Counted from the stretch's first letter, positions 19,956 through 33,167 are shown. The stretch is 64,000 bases of DNA from Ligula intestinalis (GCA_036362985.1 JAYGXS010000004.1:23261507-23325506); one strand, 5' to 3'. Numbers and translations: made by a program. The notes: a model not told the origin generated them from the letters alone.

Positions 19956-22900
19956 CTGAAAATAAATAAACGTACGCTTAGAGGTGTGATTGAAAAAGCG
20001 AGTAAGTGCCTACCAAAATTTCAGATTTGATTTTTATATGGCGTAGGCTATATGTTGATAGAAAATTAAGTTGCAGCTCGTGTTTCGAAGGTTTTTTTAT
20101 ATTAATTAACGTCTATAACTGGAAAAATTTTGGATCTACAACGAATACTACTGCGAAAGGCTGAAAGAAGAGTCTTTTCCTCGTAGGTAACGCTCGCATC
20201 CGCGGACCATAAATGCAATATGGCAGCTTGGGCATAACATCTACTGTCAGTTGTTAAAAAGCAAGTTGTACTGCAATATATTTGGTTGTTCTGAAACGAC
20301 CCTCAGGCGGACAAGATCAGTGCTGTACTATTTTGTTTGCGACTGAAGGAAACTTGTAGAAATGGGCAACAACAGATGTGCCTGCATCCATGTATCCGAA
20401 ATTCGTATCTGCTTTCTCTTTGGCTAGAAGTTCTTTGGCTTACCTCTCCAATCTCTCATTGCCCCTATTTTCCAAAAATCATACTAACCTCCATCTGCCA
20501 ATAGATCATAGTGCCATATAAATTAATTACCTCATATTTTTTACTGGTTTACCCGGTTTTAAATTTTCGAAATTCTTGTCCGGTTTTCTGAATTAGGTGC
20601 ATAAAGGAAGTATTAGCACTACACCCGGGCACGGTTGATATTGTCCTTCCTGACTTAGCTGCCCTGTTCCGTCATACATTACCTTACCAACGTCCCGGGA
20701 CAAACTTACCACCTGAATCTGGGTTCAGTCATTCAGTGGTCCTAGCTCTGAACTAGAAATAGCCCTTGCAGCCATCTTTGTTAATAATACTTCACGATTC
20801 TGGGGCAAAACTACGCACTTATTCGGTCCTGTAATCAGGTAAGATCATGAATTCTACTATTACGCGACTCCGAATTCGTGCGTTTTATTAGCATCCGAAT
20901 CCTGCAGGTACAGTGGGTTACCTGTAATCGCTGTAATTGCTCCTAAAATCGGACATATATTCGAAAAAATATCATTTTAGCGACCTGCTACAAGTTTATC
21001 TCACAAGTGCGAAAACTCAAGTTCTCAGATGTTCATGGCCTCTCGTCACCTCATGCTCACTAAATGCCATAAGGCACTGGATATGGAATTAACTAACCTC
21101 CAATTGAGCAAAATGCCATCTATATTACTAGGACCTCTGATTATTGAATATTGCCTTTATATGCCGCGATATCCTAAGCAGACCAGCTGTACCCCCATAG
21201 TTCGTCAATCTGGATCATCCAAAGAATCATCATGGAGTTGACATTTAAATTGTTGCAGTACTTCGGCAGGACAATCGGCCAAGTAGCGGAGGCTATGAAT
21301 TATGTATGCACTGTTTCTAACCTGTTCTGAGTTAACACAAATGTTGAACAAAATCAGTGCCCTTTGAATATTGAGGAAGTTGGTTTCAAAAATAAGCCGG
21401 AAGGAAATGCTAAGCCAGAGACAACCTGAGCAGAAAATAAGCGGAAAAAAGGACTGAATAGAAATTTATTATTATTATTAACCTCAATCTAAAAAAATTC
21501 AAACACTGAAATGACTGCAGAAATATCCCAGCTCAGAAGAGTGCCCATAAGAAGGAGGGCATGGTATGTCGAGTTTACAAAACATCCATTGCCCAAAAGT
21601 CTCAAAAACGCTAATTTGCTCGATCGCTTGCCTGTATATGGTCACATTTATATGTTCAAAAAGCAGTCATTCATGATTAATTTGTCATATCATGATCATG
21701 TCTCTGGTTATGGCCTTCCCGTGATCGCGAAATGATGTATTGAACTGTCATCCTGACAACGCTTCTACAGAGGACCGAAGCATAATAGATTTTGAATGTT
21801 AGGCAGGGAGACTTCGTCAACCTCATCTCAGTTGACTCTAGGATAGCAGCACAGCATCGTGATATGGGATTCCTTAAAGAGCAAGCTTCTTCGGTATGCA
21901 GACCATGCCAAATCACATAAGACTGCTTCGGAGCGGCCACAGTGTAAGAAGGGATGATGAGCGCCTGCCCAAAATACCATTCTATGGTGGTGTTACTGGG
22001 AATCCTGTGAAAGACAGTGTTGTTGCAGGGATCTCCTGAAGACCACCACCGAGCCGCTGTGACTCAATTCTGACACCCGAGAAAACCCAACCCGGAACCG
22101 GCAGGTGCGGAATACTGTTCTAAAGACTGAAGCAACAGTCTAAAAATCTCATTTCATTTACCGCACGGGTGCCCAAAATTTTATCTTTATTACTATACAA
22201 GTTGCTAATGTGATACAAAAATCTCGACTTTTGCGGAGTAGCTTTGCAAACACGTTACACTTATCGGTATACCCGCACATACAGCTGACGTCTAGCGCAT
22301 GCATCAAGTTCATGGAATGGATGATCCTCGGAACAGATCGTCGCCAACCTCAGCAATGACGTAGAAGTAAACCCATAAAAATACACTCTGAGCCTACCAC
22401 AAACAGCTTTGTCAGGATCAAATGGCCTCATTTCCAACTTGTTTCCGTTGCGACCACGGATGCTTACTACACGCCAGTCTTTTCGCCACTCGCAACTGTG
22501 GCCGGAAAACCTTTGACGGGAAATTCTGTTGCACACCGCGCCAAGACGTTCGGTCATCACTAGTTGCATTCTGCTTTAAGTGTGCCCACAAAAATATTCG
22601 GTTGAACATAATGGACGGAAACTACAGTAAAACACACTATCCTGCCTACAAACAGTCTAGGCTACGCATAGATTACTCCACGCAATGCGCAGATACAGCA
22701 CCGCTCCGCAATACATGACAACATTCCTGCAGATTCGACGTGAACCGATTTGTCCGCGATGATATGAGTGGGGGAGGGGCGTGGCGTGCACGAACAAGCG
22801 CCTTTCATGCACGTGGGAAGCCCTGTAGACCGACTGTCCAGTCTTGTCAGTCCCTGATCCAAGGTTAGTCGCTGATGATTTGCCAGGTTCGGGCACTCGA

Positions 22901-24080
22901 CTGGTTCATGGGTGTGGGAACAGGGAATGCGGCCAACGCTAGGAATTTGTCCTCAAAGCAAATCAGCGTATTTACTTCTAAGTAAATCTGACGCGCTCGT
23001 TCCAACCAAACCATGCTAATAGTCGTGGATGAGACGACTGTCAACGGAAGAGATAACAAAATCCTTTTCAGGATATAAGGTGAGGCTACACTAGCTCCCA
23101 CTTAAGGTGTTTATTTGGCAGATCAGAAGCCTCCATAGTGCAGCCTTTAACTCATCGGAACGACTTCATTTCGGGTGGGGTACGTGTACATGGGCTGTTT
23201 AGCTTAGCCAACCATCGCAAGTGTGTCCGCTTCTAGCTGTCATGACATTACATTTCTATGGGAAATTGGGGAATGAGAGAGTAGATAAAAGTTGGCAGAT
23301 GTTTCGCAAGCCTGTCTCAATACCGCAGTTCGACCATCGAGTCCACCACATGCGTCAGAAGGCTGAAAGCAAACGCAGTGACTTGCGTGCGAGGTAAAGT
23401 GATAGTAGACTTGCGCAGTTCCTGTGTCACTCCTTCATCTGTCACTGGCCCGTACGCAGTGTCATGGCAGAGTGCAGAAATCCGGAAACTGAAATTGGGC
23501 GCAGGTGATGCACTCACACAAAGTATTCTATGCTAGGAGGGTTTGACAGATTTCTTTACTTCAATTGACCCAATTGGAAACCATTCGCGGCTGCGCAAAA
23601 GCCTTTCCTGCTGCGTGGGTTCAACTCTGAGCCGTATAGCTCAGTGGTAGAGCATTGGCCGCCCAAAAACCCTCTCAGCTATGTGGGCTTGATGCCCACT
23701 GACGCCACGCATTTTTCACAGGTGGGTCACAATTGAACAGTGTTATATCCTACCGTGCCCTGATCAGACAGGGATCAGACGCAGGCGGCTGGTGTGACCT
23801 GAGCCTACACCTACGCGTATAAACGCGCTGCCTATACGCGACATTTGTTAGTGGATTGCAACCTGAATACTGCCCATCGTGCTCTAATCTAGCCCCTGTG
23901 TTGGTCCAGCACATTCATCAGGCAGCCCGTTTAAGGGTCTGTAGCTCACGTGCAAGTGACCGCTGCTGCTGAAGGCCGCAGCTAGTGATAACGAAAGTGT
24001 TGACGGTAGCGTCAATTATTCTTTACCACTGCTGCTTTCCAAGTTGATGCTATGTGCGTAAGCAAGGTTTATTAACTTAC
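19956..24080 (-). other. intron 2 of the Ig gene (about 4.1 kb)
   Basis: Donor GTAAGT at 24080 reading left, acceptor AG at 19957-19956. It contains a SINE pair at 23590-23710. Overlapping frames at 22260-22900 on both strands are unrecognised and have no splice partner. Nothing else was identified. Confidence 0.7.
23590..23710 (+). mobile_element. tRNA-derived SINE copy preceded by a partial copy
   Basis: A partial 3' half (CTTTCCTGCTGCGTGGGTTCAACTC, 23602-23626) runs straight into a full copy starting GAGCCGTATAGCTCAGTGG at about 23628. The B box is eroded to GGCTTGATGCCC, and the end is GACGCCACGC. The head-to-tail arrangement suggests insertion of one copy next to another. Confidence 0.5.
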
Positions 24081-24260
24081 CGAGAACGGAGAGATTTGTT
24101 GAGCGCCGAAGCGGTGGCTGGTCGGGAGTAGGGGATACCTGACACTCGAAGCTGCCCGCATCTTCGCGCGTGACACCGGTAATGACAAGGTCATGCTCCC
24201 CATTGTCTGGGTCGCCTTGCATTGAATACCGTGGCCAGTCCCGCAAGCTGCGATCATAAC
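24081..24260 (-). CDS. Ig-superfamily adhesion protein, exon 2 (second half of first Ig domain)
   Basis: Residues 124-183. Acceptor TTTTCCCTAG and donor GTAAGT on the minus strand, phase 1 at both ends. It completes the first Ig domain begun in exon 1: GYDRSLRDWPRYSMQGD, HDLVITGV, then EDAGSFECQV with F-strand Cys163. The LGYDR..WPRYSM..GD region is characteristic of the first domain of Kirre/Roughest/nephrin proteins (compare the family pattern LG...P..PRY...GD). The domain is therefore split across an intron of 21.3 kb. Confidence 0.88.
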
Positions 24261-25182
24261 CTAGGGAAAATGAGGAGGAAGGACCTGTGTAAGCCAGTGT
24301 ATATGCTTGGTTCGATGGCAGATGGTGGCGTTACGATTATACAGAAAGAGTACAACTATCCGTTTTGGGGCAATAAGACATTTCAAATTAGGAAAGATTA
24401 ATTTATTTTCAAGAGTGCAGCAAAACGGTGAAAAATAGCAAAATAATACATGCGGTTTCACTGCCAGTCATAACCCAGAAGACTACTGAAAACTGCCGCT
24501 GCTGAAAATCGTGTTGTAGTTAGACAAATGACTTAAGAGATCACATTTTCCGCAATAACTTTTTGCCCCATTTGGAAGCCTATTTTGACTGTGTTAGTTG
24601 CAATTTATTAACACTTCATATTCACTTTCTGCATAAAAATATTTTGGCTGCATGTGTAATAGATAGAAGATGAAGAAACAATTTCCTTTTTAAATATAGT
24701 TTTGCTGCTTGCCCTTAAGCATTTCAACAAAACAACAACCTCCAAATAACATTACCTTTAGTCAAGGGAGAATAGAATGTCCAAGTCTAGCTTGACAACC
24801 GTCCTCAGCCCGTCATAACAATCCCAGCTGATACATAACCAAAGGCTCAAATGAAAAAAGACTGCAGTTCAAGAAGTTGTCCAAAATTTTACAGCGAACT
24901 GTCATAATTAATTCAACTTGTTCGCTTATAGACAACCCCTAGCTGGTTTCTTATTATCCACATTAACCCTGCTTTTATAACATCTACGATACCCACTGTA
25001 AGTCATAAATGGCACCATTTTTCATCCAAGGTCCCACATGACATCGAATAGTCTTCTGAACTTCGGGAACAAAAACTTGGCATATTTATTTCGCAGCGGT
25101 CAAAGTAACGACTTAGCGCCCACGTTGACAGTACTTGTGTTAGCCCAATGGCTGGCTTGCGTTTGCAAAATTATGTTGGGCC

Positions 25183-25262
25183 ATGCGGTGGTTAAACTGG
25201 TAAACGCATAATCCTTTTTGCCGATGGCAGCAAAGGGACGAGTTCTAGGAAGCAGATTGGGA
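25183..25262 (+). mobile_element. weak tRNA-like SINE relic
   Basis: GCGGTGGTTAAACTGGTAAACGC resembles an A-box/D-arm and GACGAGTTCTAGGAA an eroded B box. Recognisable only by analogy with better copies. Confidence 0.25.
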
Positions 25263-25892
25263 AATAGAAGATGCCATCGCTAAATCAATATGGTTCTGTT
25301 CTGATTTTTTGATCAGGTCCTCCATCGTCGGCTTAAACCAGATCAAAACGCATTAAAACGGTAGAGGTATCAAACCTCAGCTTGTATGAAAAGGCCTCGG
25401 GAATAACTGGTCAGGGACAACTATTAAAGGAGAAGCAAACGCAACTAGTCCACAGTTGGACCTTCGATTTCGACAAGATCCACCGCGCACTCCACAGCAG
25501 GATGTTACAAGGACAGTGACTTGCGTAGCATCTAGCTCACTTTCTCCCAACTCCCGTAAGTACTACTGACCTCATGACAGATGCTCAAAGAACTTAAGTA
25601 GCCCAGTCAAAAAACACCATCACTCAGTCCTTTTTATGATACCAGGAAGATGGGAAAACAAAAATAATCAAACTTCCACTATACATGCCCGGTCTATGGC
25701 GTTTTATTCATGTAAGCATAGTACATCAAGGTCTTTATGATCTAATACATACGTGCAAATGAAAACTGAAGTCGAATTTACTGAGACTCAATATTCCTGA
25801 ACAACGTTTTTGCATTGCCTGCTTTTTCTGAACAGCGTGGACATATGTTTAGCGCGTTCATTTTTTCGTGACTAACGCAGCAATAGATAGAA

Positions 25893-26010
25893 CTGCTAAG
25901 GAAGTCAAGTTAAGCGAACGAACGTTTTCGATTAATTCATCATCAGGCAATACAGTAATATAAGGGAGGGTAGAGTTAACGAAAGTTTTAGGCAAACCAA
26001 TCAGTAGTAA
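25893..26010 (-). mobile_element. single-arm copy of the hammerhead-bearing repeat
   Basis: Nearly the same sequence as the left arm at 63000-63110 (shared AACGAACGTTTTCGATTAATT, then AATATAAGGGAGGGTAGAGTTAACGAA). No reverse-complement partner was found within the following 500 bp, so this is a solo arm or a 5'-truncated insertion. Confidence 0.65.
25920..25946 (-). ncRNA. hammerhead-like motif
   Basis: Minus strand: CTGATGA (25946-25940), TGAATTAATC, then GAA-AACGTT-C. The six-base block AACGTT is self-complementary. Stem II is short and weak (GA..TC). Confidence 0.45.
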
Positions 26011-27216
26011 CAAGATAGAACTGTTTTGCAGACATGGCTTATTTTGAGATAAACTGTTACCGAACCTGTCTTACAAAAAGCGATAGTAGGACGAGCAGTC
26101 ACTGATATATATATCGCACCCCTTTTGACACACTATCACGCATTAGTTGATTTGTTGGTCTAAGTGTTCTGAGTGGCTGGAGTAAACTTAACTAAAATCG
26201 CATTCTTTGCTTCTCTGGACTTGACCCTAGAAGTGGTAGTGGTGAAAGAATTCTTATCTTTCCTGGTCAGAATCGGTCATTATTAATGCATATTTCCGGA
26301 ACCTACATACACTCTCACTGATTTGATACCTCACGGGTGGTTCTAAGGTCAGCCAGTTAGAGTTTTTTTAGCCGTAAGTGAACTTGGCAAGCCTATAGTG
26401 AAAACGATGTTCAAATCTGGATAGATGTGACGGTAAACCTTTCTTTTCCGCCGAAATGTCTTAAAGAAGAAAACTTTAATCTCCGAAATGTCGATGATCT
26501 GACAAAATGGAATTTCCGTTAGCAAAAAACGGAAGCACTAATTTGTCGTCTAAAAAGCACGTACTAGAAAATTATCAGCACTGAAGTCATCCGCGGAAGC
26601 GTCAGCTGGGGTAATTCTCAGAGTCACAAAGTGGCGCGAGGATAAAATTACAGCTGTCTGTTTGGGCAACCTGGCCCAATCTCCTGTCAGTTCGGAGCTT
26701 ATGCGGTAAAGTTGATGATAAATGACCGCAATAACCAGTGGACTGGAGTGGTAGTGTGCATGGATCAAGCACCAAACTTTAGCGACACTCCGCAGCACTG
26801 CTATCTTCGTTCCTAAGTTACTTCTCCCGACCTGAATGATTCTGGCCACAGTATGAAAAGCGATTTTATCATCAGTAGCGGTGAAGGTCTAACACTGACG
26901 TGACCACTTTATGCGCTTTTCAAGATTGACAAACAACACAGCCTGCTCCCTTAGTCTGAGCGGATGTTTATCCTTTTTCAGTCATTGCCTTTTCGTGTGA
27001 CCCTTGTTTCTAGGAGGAGATGCTGGCTGCGATATGGAGACGGCTCGAGAGAACGGAATCTCCGGTGAAGATGGCTAGCCCTGTGCCGACATCCTGACGG
27101 CTTGGTCGCGTGAGCTAACTCAGCTACAATTTAGCCGTCAAGAAAGACAATGTACAGCATGTGCCTCACAGCGAAGTGGATGCAGGGATGATGGCTTGTG
27201 AGAGGATCAGTTTATA

Positions 27217-28230
27217 GTGGCAGCAGATTTACGATGCCTCCACCGCACGCTGTCTTCTATCTCTTGCTCTCTCTCTCAGCCAAAAAATGGTCCTTGTGCC
27301 AAGATAGAATCAAGAAAACAGAAGGCAGCTCTGGGGGCAGTGGTTGACAAGGTTAGGCAGCCCGTCCAAAGAAGTGGACCATGTTTCCTCAGCATGGGAT
27401 GGCTAGGATCCCAACTGAATCAGAGTGCCATTAAGGCGGCATTAAGAAGAGGCCATTGCATCCAGACTCTCCATCCTGTGGTGAGGCGATTTGCCCAAAA
27501 TGCGCTGTGGACTATTTATTTTCATTCAACTGACATCTTTATTAATGGCTGGCAGTTTTAGCAAAGAGTTATGCTGACAACAGTATTTTGTCGTCTACCG
27601 TTCTACTACCAGTCTACTTTTGAATCCTTAGATGGCGAATATTCGAGGCCACTGTTTTAAGATAGGACGCCTAGTCGTTCGTAGGAGGTAGGTTCGCCAC
27701 GGTTGAATGATATCAGGCATGTTTGCCATAAGAATAAACATGCTCAGAGTAGGTCCTATATTAACTATGGTAAAAAGTGAGTTTACCTAGTAAAGGGAAA
27801 CTTTGAGTCCTCAGCTATGACTTCTAAAATCGTGCATGGGCATTGAAAACTAACCTATCTCGGCTGAACCAGACCATCGGTCAAATCAGCTGTCTGAACT
27901 TGAAGCGTAAAATTGGCGTGAGACCGCTAGCAATGTGGTTAGGGCGTGTGAGGAGGAACAGACGGAGAGGAAAGCATGGGAAGACTTCGGAGACAGCCGC
28001 AGTTGGCCATACTTAAATGCACTTACCTCCGCTCCTTTTATCAGCCCTACTGCTGCAGACCACATGGCTCTAACGTCACCAAAACGCCCAAAGGGCAATC
28101 TTTTTCTGCAAATCAAGTGCTCCTTTTACAGCAGTTATCCCTGCAGCATAGCACAGCAAGCCAAGCAACCTCTCAAGTCTTGTGGAGGAAGAAGATGAGG
28201 AACGCAGTCTATTGTGATAGCGGTTAGGTG
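27217..28230. other. unassigned stretch with short overlapping frames
   Basis: Frames of 75-115 codons on both strands (27217-27561 plus, 27886-28116 minus, 27935-28227 plus). No domain, splice continuity or repeat signature recognised; possibly old transposon sequence. Confidence 0.2.
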
Positions 28231-29253
28231 TTTAGTCGCAGAAGGATGCACGTATTGAAGGCTTCTTGAAAGAACCCCAGCAAAGGGCTTTTACCGATAG
28301 TATGAAAGCACTGGTATTTCTATTCAGAAGGAGCGGTGCTGTTAACTGTTGATCGAGGGTCATTGGAACATACAGAATCGGTCGAGTACATTTTATCAAT
28401 ACCATCAGATACCTCCTCGATGCCCCATATCATCTAATGAAATTTCTATTTGGTCCTGCTCTGCTCATCTAAATAATGGTTTCCGTCGTTAAAAAGCAAA
28501 ATTTGCCAACCCAACTTTGAGCTGCTGAACTAAGTTATTAAGAGTGAAAGGGGTTTGGCAATGGATGAATGGTGTGCGGTTGATAATTAATAGAGTAGAC
28601 TAGTCAGAATTCCTACTCACTGCAAAATACTGCAACCGGAACAAAATATCTACTTGAAGGAACGCCCAATGAGCCTCTTTTTTTCTCATGAATATCCATA
28701 TTTTAACCCCATTTTATCACATGATGCCTCCCTGCATGTTGTGCCAATTCCATTCACTGCCTTTTTGCATTGGCCATACAGGGAGGGCTACAGTTGCGCC
28801 GAAAAAAAGACATTTTGAAAACATGCAGCGACCATCGGTGTACACCGATCGACAAGGCAGTGTGAATTAAATTTTGGGCATGAGCGTATATTTGGGAGCC
28901 GATTAAAAGCTGTATTATAGATTTACATGAAATATTTAAATGGTTTTATCTGTCAATTGTATACTTTCGATCGGAAAATTTGTAGAGGAGCATGCACCCT
29001 TTGCAAGAGGCGGTCAACGCTTCCTGTCAAGGGGAATATGATAGGTGAGTCAGCTAACCAGTGGAGGCAGCACCTCCAGATCGCTCATTTAAGAAGATAA
29101 TACCTGGCGCTATAGGGCAAATGTCATCGCCTCAGTTAGCAGCCCTCCCATAAAAACACACATTAGTATCCATTTTGTGACAGTTCAGTCACAATAAGAC
29201 CACCACCATCACAAAACCCGATCAAAATCAGCAGTCCTCAGCAAAAAACCGTC

Positions 29254-29275
29254 GCGTTAGCTTTGACGCTAACGC
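29254..29275. repeat. short hairpin
   Basis: GCGTTAGC (29254-29261) pairs perfectly with GCTAACGC (29268-29275) around TTTGAC. Confidence 0.4.
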
Positions 29276-29602
29276 CCAGAAGAGAAAACCAGTTTTTATT
29301 TGAACTGTACTTGGTTCCCACAAGTTTTTGCCTTATTCTTGTGTGATTATTTCCATCTGTGCTACAAGTCCTGTGTGTATTTGACCCTAAACGGGTCAGG
29401 CTACAGATGCACTAGGCCAATGCGGCGGCCAGATCGGGACACGGAAGGCGTTCTTTGGAATGCGTACACATATCTAACGTCACACGTGGGCACCACTGTG
29501 CGCACGACTACACAAAGGAACACGCTGAACCAGCCATCTAGCTACGTCTGATTCCACCTCCAGTCTTCTTGACTGTTTCTTGTCCCCGGCTCCTGCTGTT
29601 TA

Positions 29603-29878
29603 AGAGAGAGAGAGAGAGAGCGAGAGAGGGAGGGAGGGAGAGAGAGAGAGAGAGAGGGAGGGAGAGAGAGAGCGAGAGGGAGAGAGAGAGCAAGAGAGAG
29701 AGGGAGAGAGAGAGAGCGAGAGAGCGAGAGGGATAGAGAGAGAGAGAGAGGGAGAGCGAGAGAGAGAGAGAGGGAGGGAGAGAGAGGGAGGGAGAGAGAG
29801 GGAGGGAGAGAGAGAGAGCGAGAGAGAGAGAGGGAGGGAGAGAGAGAGGGAGGGAGAGAGAGAGGGAGAGAGAGAGAG
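29603..29878 (+). repeat. GA-rich microsatellite (AG)n with GGGA and GC variants
   Basis: About 276 bp of GAGAGA interspersed with GGGAGGGAG and GCGAGA words, running directly into the run of N. The true length is unknown because the assembly breaks here. Confidence 0.95.
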
Positions 29879-29978
29879 NNNNNNNNNNNNNNNNNNNNNN
29901 NNNNNNNNNNNNNNNNNNNNNNNNNNNNNNNNNNNNNNNNNNNNNNNNNNNNNNNNNNNNNNNNNNNNNNNNNNNNNN
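29879..29978. other. assembly gap, exactly 100 N
   Basis: A run of 100 N, the conventional size for a gap of unknown length. Intron 1 length is therefore a minimum or an estimate. Confidence 0.99.
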
Positions 29979-30440
29979 ACCGTTACCCAGGCAGTTTGTT
30001 TAAGGTCCCAGGGCGGACGTCGTTAGAAATGCTGAGTGAAATGTTGCTACACGTCATGCTCAGCTGAAATCACCAAAGTAACTGAGCATAGGGCTAAACC
30101 GTGGAATTAAACTGAAATCGTGGAAACACGACATGCAGTTCACTTAGCAGAGCTCAAACGATAGGTGATGCTACAGTTACACGATGCAAACCTTTATTAC
30201 AAATGACCCTCAATAAGAGGTTAGTGAAAAGACTAGACATATGTTGAGGCAATTTTGCGCAAACGCAGGGCCTAATTACGGGAGAGTCATGCCCCTAGTA
30301 GGCTCCCTGAATGCCGTGCATGGGTCCTCCAGCCAGACAATGATCATATCTTAATGCATTACAAGAAACTGAGGGAATTAAGAACCATACCATCGTAATA
30401 TGACTTGGTTAATATCTACTACCGCTTTATGTTTATATCT

Positions 30441-30484
30441 CTGATGATGAATCCACGACCGATGTCGAAACGTCAGGCGAACAA
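30441..30484 (+). ncRNA. hammerhead-like motif
   Basis: CTGATGA (30441-30447), hairpin containing GAATC and GATGTC (GA/TC plus ATC/GAT with a bulged G), then GAA-ACGT-C (30477-30484). The 60 nt downstream (AGGCGAACAAAAGTATTGTC...) match those after the copy at 35384-35391. Confidence 0.5.
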
Positions 30485-30675
30485 AAGTATTGTCCCAGCG
30501 ATCGAGTTGTCTTCTTCTCAATATCTTTTATGGTTTTACTTCCCTTTACCACATCAGCCTCAACATGCTATCGTTCCAAATCTTCTCTCGGAAAGCTACC
30601 CCTATGTGAGGTATTTTATTAGACCCCAACGTAGTCAAAAATTTGAAGTTCCGTCGACCCAATTGTGGAAATGTC

Positions 30676-30755
30676 GTGGCCTCTGTAGGAGTCAAATCCA
30701 CACAGCAGGAAGGCTTTTGTGAAGCCAACACTCTACCATTGAGCTAGAAAGCCAC
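30676..30755 (-). mobile_element. tRNA-like SINE or tRNA pseudogene
   Basis: On the minus strand GTGGC at the start pairs with GCCAC at the end; TAGCTCAATGGTAGAGTG forms a D arm, GGCTTCACAAAAGCC an anticodon-like arm, and TGTGGATTTGACTCC an eroded T arm/B box. It is the most tRNA-like copy here. The mutated B box and shared family sequence argue for SINE or pseudogene. Confidence 0.5.
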
Positions 30756-32329
30756 TCAATTAACAATAACTTGAAGGCTGGGTAGAGGTTTTTGCTGAAT
30801 TCCCTTTGAGCTTGAGGCGAATTCGAGGGTTTTGTCGCTTTATTGAATCACCCTCCCAGCCTCCTTAACATGTCTCGTAGAAATAAATAACACATTATTC
30901 CCAAATAATTCGTTACAAAATTACGGAGTATTCACTTCGCATATGTCTGACCGTAATAATATCTATAAGCCCTATGTCAGAAGCATTTAATAGTTAATCA
31001 TAGGCGCAAGTAAGCACGGTATACTCTCGAAGTTTTCCACTCGTCAAATGGTTTATTCTGAACACATTGTATGGGACTGGTAAAAAATAGAATATTAGTA
31101 GACTTTAGTGGGCAGTTTGGAAAAAGACAAAGCGGTTCGGTCGTTTAAGGTTCTCCTGAGTTGTCGTATACGTAGCGATTATTTTTCTGAACCCGAAAAT
31201 CTGTCTATGTTTGCTTTCAGAAAGATTTTTTCTTCAACCGCAGAAGCTCACAATCGCCACATGGTTGCCACCAAACCGAATGATTTATTTTACTTGGGAT
31301 GTTTGCTGGGGCTTGAGAACTGTTCTTTCGGCAGTTAATTTAATTGCAATTGTCATAAATGAACTAGGGAAACTCTTCAGCTCGTGCATTCTGCCGCAAA
31401 TGGCGTACTGACCATGAAAACGGAAGGCCTTTACTGTGGTAAAGTATTTGTTATTGACTAAACATACAGTACTTCTCAACGGATCAGTGGCATATATGTA
31501 CCTGAGGCTACTAACGAATGGATAGGTATCCCGTATTTGCAACTTTCACCAATTCTACCACGGGAGTGAAGACCTCAAAGTAAGCAATGATGAATTCCTC
31601 TTGTTTTTTTTTACGCCATTGCCTTCCATATCGCATGACTTGTAAATTGAATGTGTAGTCAAATGGTTACAGGAGAATTCTGTCGAGATTCAAACAAAGT
31701 ATGCTACTCTGCCTAAGGGTATTACTGTCAATAAGAAGTACAAACTGCTAAATGATATCCCAATGGGCTTGCTAATATCAGGACTACTTACCGAACTAGA
31801 CATACAGCGAGAAGGGGAATAGTTTTCGCAAACTCTTAAGTCCAAAATGTCGCTTCATTATGCAGAAAATAACCTTGTGATAATAAGGGACTGCAAAGTC
31901 GAAAGGCTGCATCAGCGGGTGAATAATGTCTTCCCAGTCACGAAGAGGGAGACAGCCTGCCGTTTCTGGACATGGGAATACAAATGCCGAGCGATGGTAG
32001 GCTTGAATCGCACATCCATCGCAGGTGAGCTAATACAGAGATTATCCTTAATTATGGAAGCAACCACCCTGCAGCTCACAAAAGAAGCTACGTCCAAACT
32101 CTGTTCCACAGAGTCTACCATTATTGAAATGGCGACGATTCCCTTAAGAAAGAACTTACTGACCTGACTCAGTTGGCTCAATCAAACGGATATTTGATCA
32201 TTTTTGAAAAGAACTTTCTCAAGTGCCAGACACAACCGCAAGGCCAAACCCCCAAGGGGTAAATTTTGCTAGGACAATACTAAATGCCGCTTTATATGCA
32301 GAGGCCTTCTAAAGTAATACTCCATTTGT

Positions 32330-32964
32330 TAAGTCACTTTGGCATTCACATTCCTATAAGCCGACGTCACCATTATCCCCATTATTACCTCAAATAAAGG
32401 GGTACATCCTCGAAAAGAACAAGTAAGCGTAATGTATCGCATACAGGGCGCAGATGACTCCTGTGTGTATGTTGGTTTTACGGCTCGACGCCTAGGCACG
32501 CATATAAATTCACGCAAACTAGCTGTCCGCCACCGAGGTCCCTGCCCCTAGTCTTTGCGCACGCAGTCCAGTGCTACTGCATATTCAATTTGGATGACAC
32601 TAAAGTCACCGCCATGGTCAACGCAAAACGAGCGAGAGGGTTTTTCGAGGCTTGTTACTCCACTGCAGGTGGTATCAGTAGCCATGGTGACCTGGACGCC
32701 CATTAGCGGGGCCTAGATTCACGACTTGCTGACCCCAATGCCAAGCCAATGACCACTAATCCGGCCGACCGCAGTTCAACTGATCCAACATCCCCCTCCC
32801 CCGCCAACACTGGAGGTCGCAGTTATTCCGTCCCCCTCCCCCTCCCCTTCCCCAACCCGCGCAGGAACCTATCACGACTCTGTGACCACCCCCTCACGGT
32901 CGCACCAACTGTTTTAGTGACAATCTCACTTGCTCTCTTACTTTCATTTCACCTAGCGCAATGA
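32330..32964 (+). pseudogene. worn Penelope-like element, GIY-YIG endonuclease remnant
   Basis: In the frame starting 32402 the sequence reads ...EQVSVMYRIQG.DDSCVYVGFTARRLGTHIN, the start of a GIY-YIG nuclease (YVG, then T.RRL.....). A stop follows at about 32549, and the frame shifts to one open from 32548. That frame reads LVFAHAVQCYCIFNLDDTKV, AKRARGFFEACYS, a GGISSHGDLDAH block with a TAG stop at 32704-32706, then a Pro/Ser-rich tail to 32964. The layout (nuclease core, FNLD, EACYS, DLDAH..L.SRL) is that of PLE C-termini in flatworms and other invertebrates. Reverse transcriptase sequence is not recognisable upstream. The family differs from the copy at 50528-52722. Confidence 0.7.
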
Positions 32965-33167
32965 TAGTGTCATCCGCTGGAAAACCTACGAGCACAAATA
33001 AATTCTTCCTCTTTTCCTGTTTTTGCCTCATGTCGGCTTGGAATGCCATCCACCTCTGATCACCTCTGTTTGGCCAAAGGACTAAATTTCATGGAAGTAA
33101 AATGTGTAAAATAGAGTAGCAGATTTCTGCAAATATTTCCTTGCTTGATTTGGGAAGTCAAGTTGGC

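Noticed and set aside
19457..19969. 170-codon plus-strand open frame
   Set aside because: It lies antisense to Ig exon 3, whose splice sites, phase and Cys-Trp-Cys pattern are convincing. The plus frame is a shadow.
21466..21481. TTA triplet run
   Set aside because: Only about five units; ordinary AT-rich low complexity.
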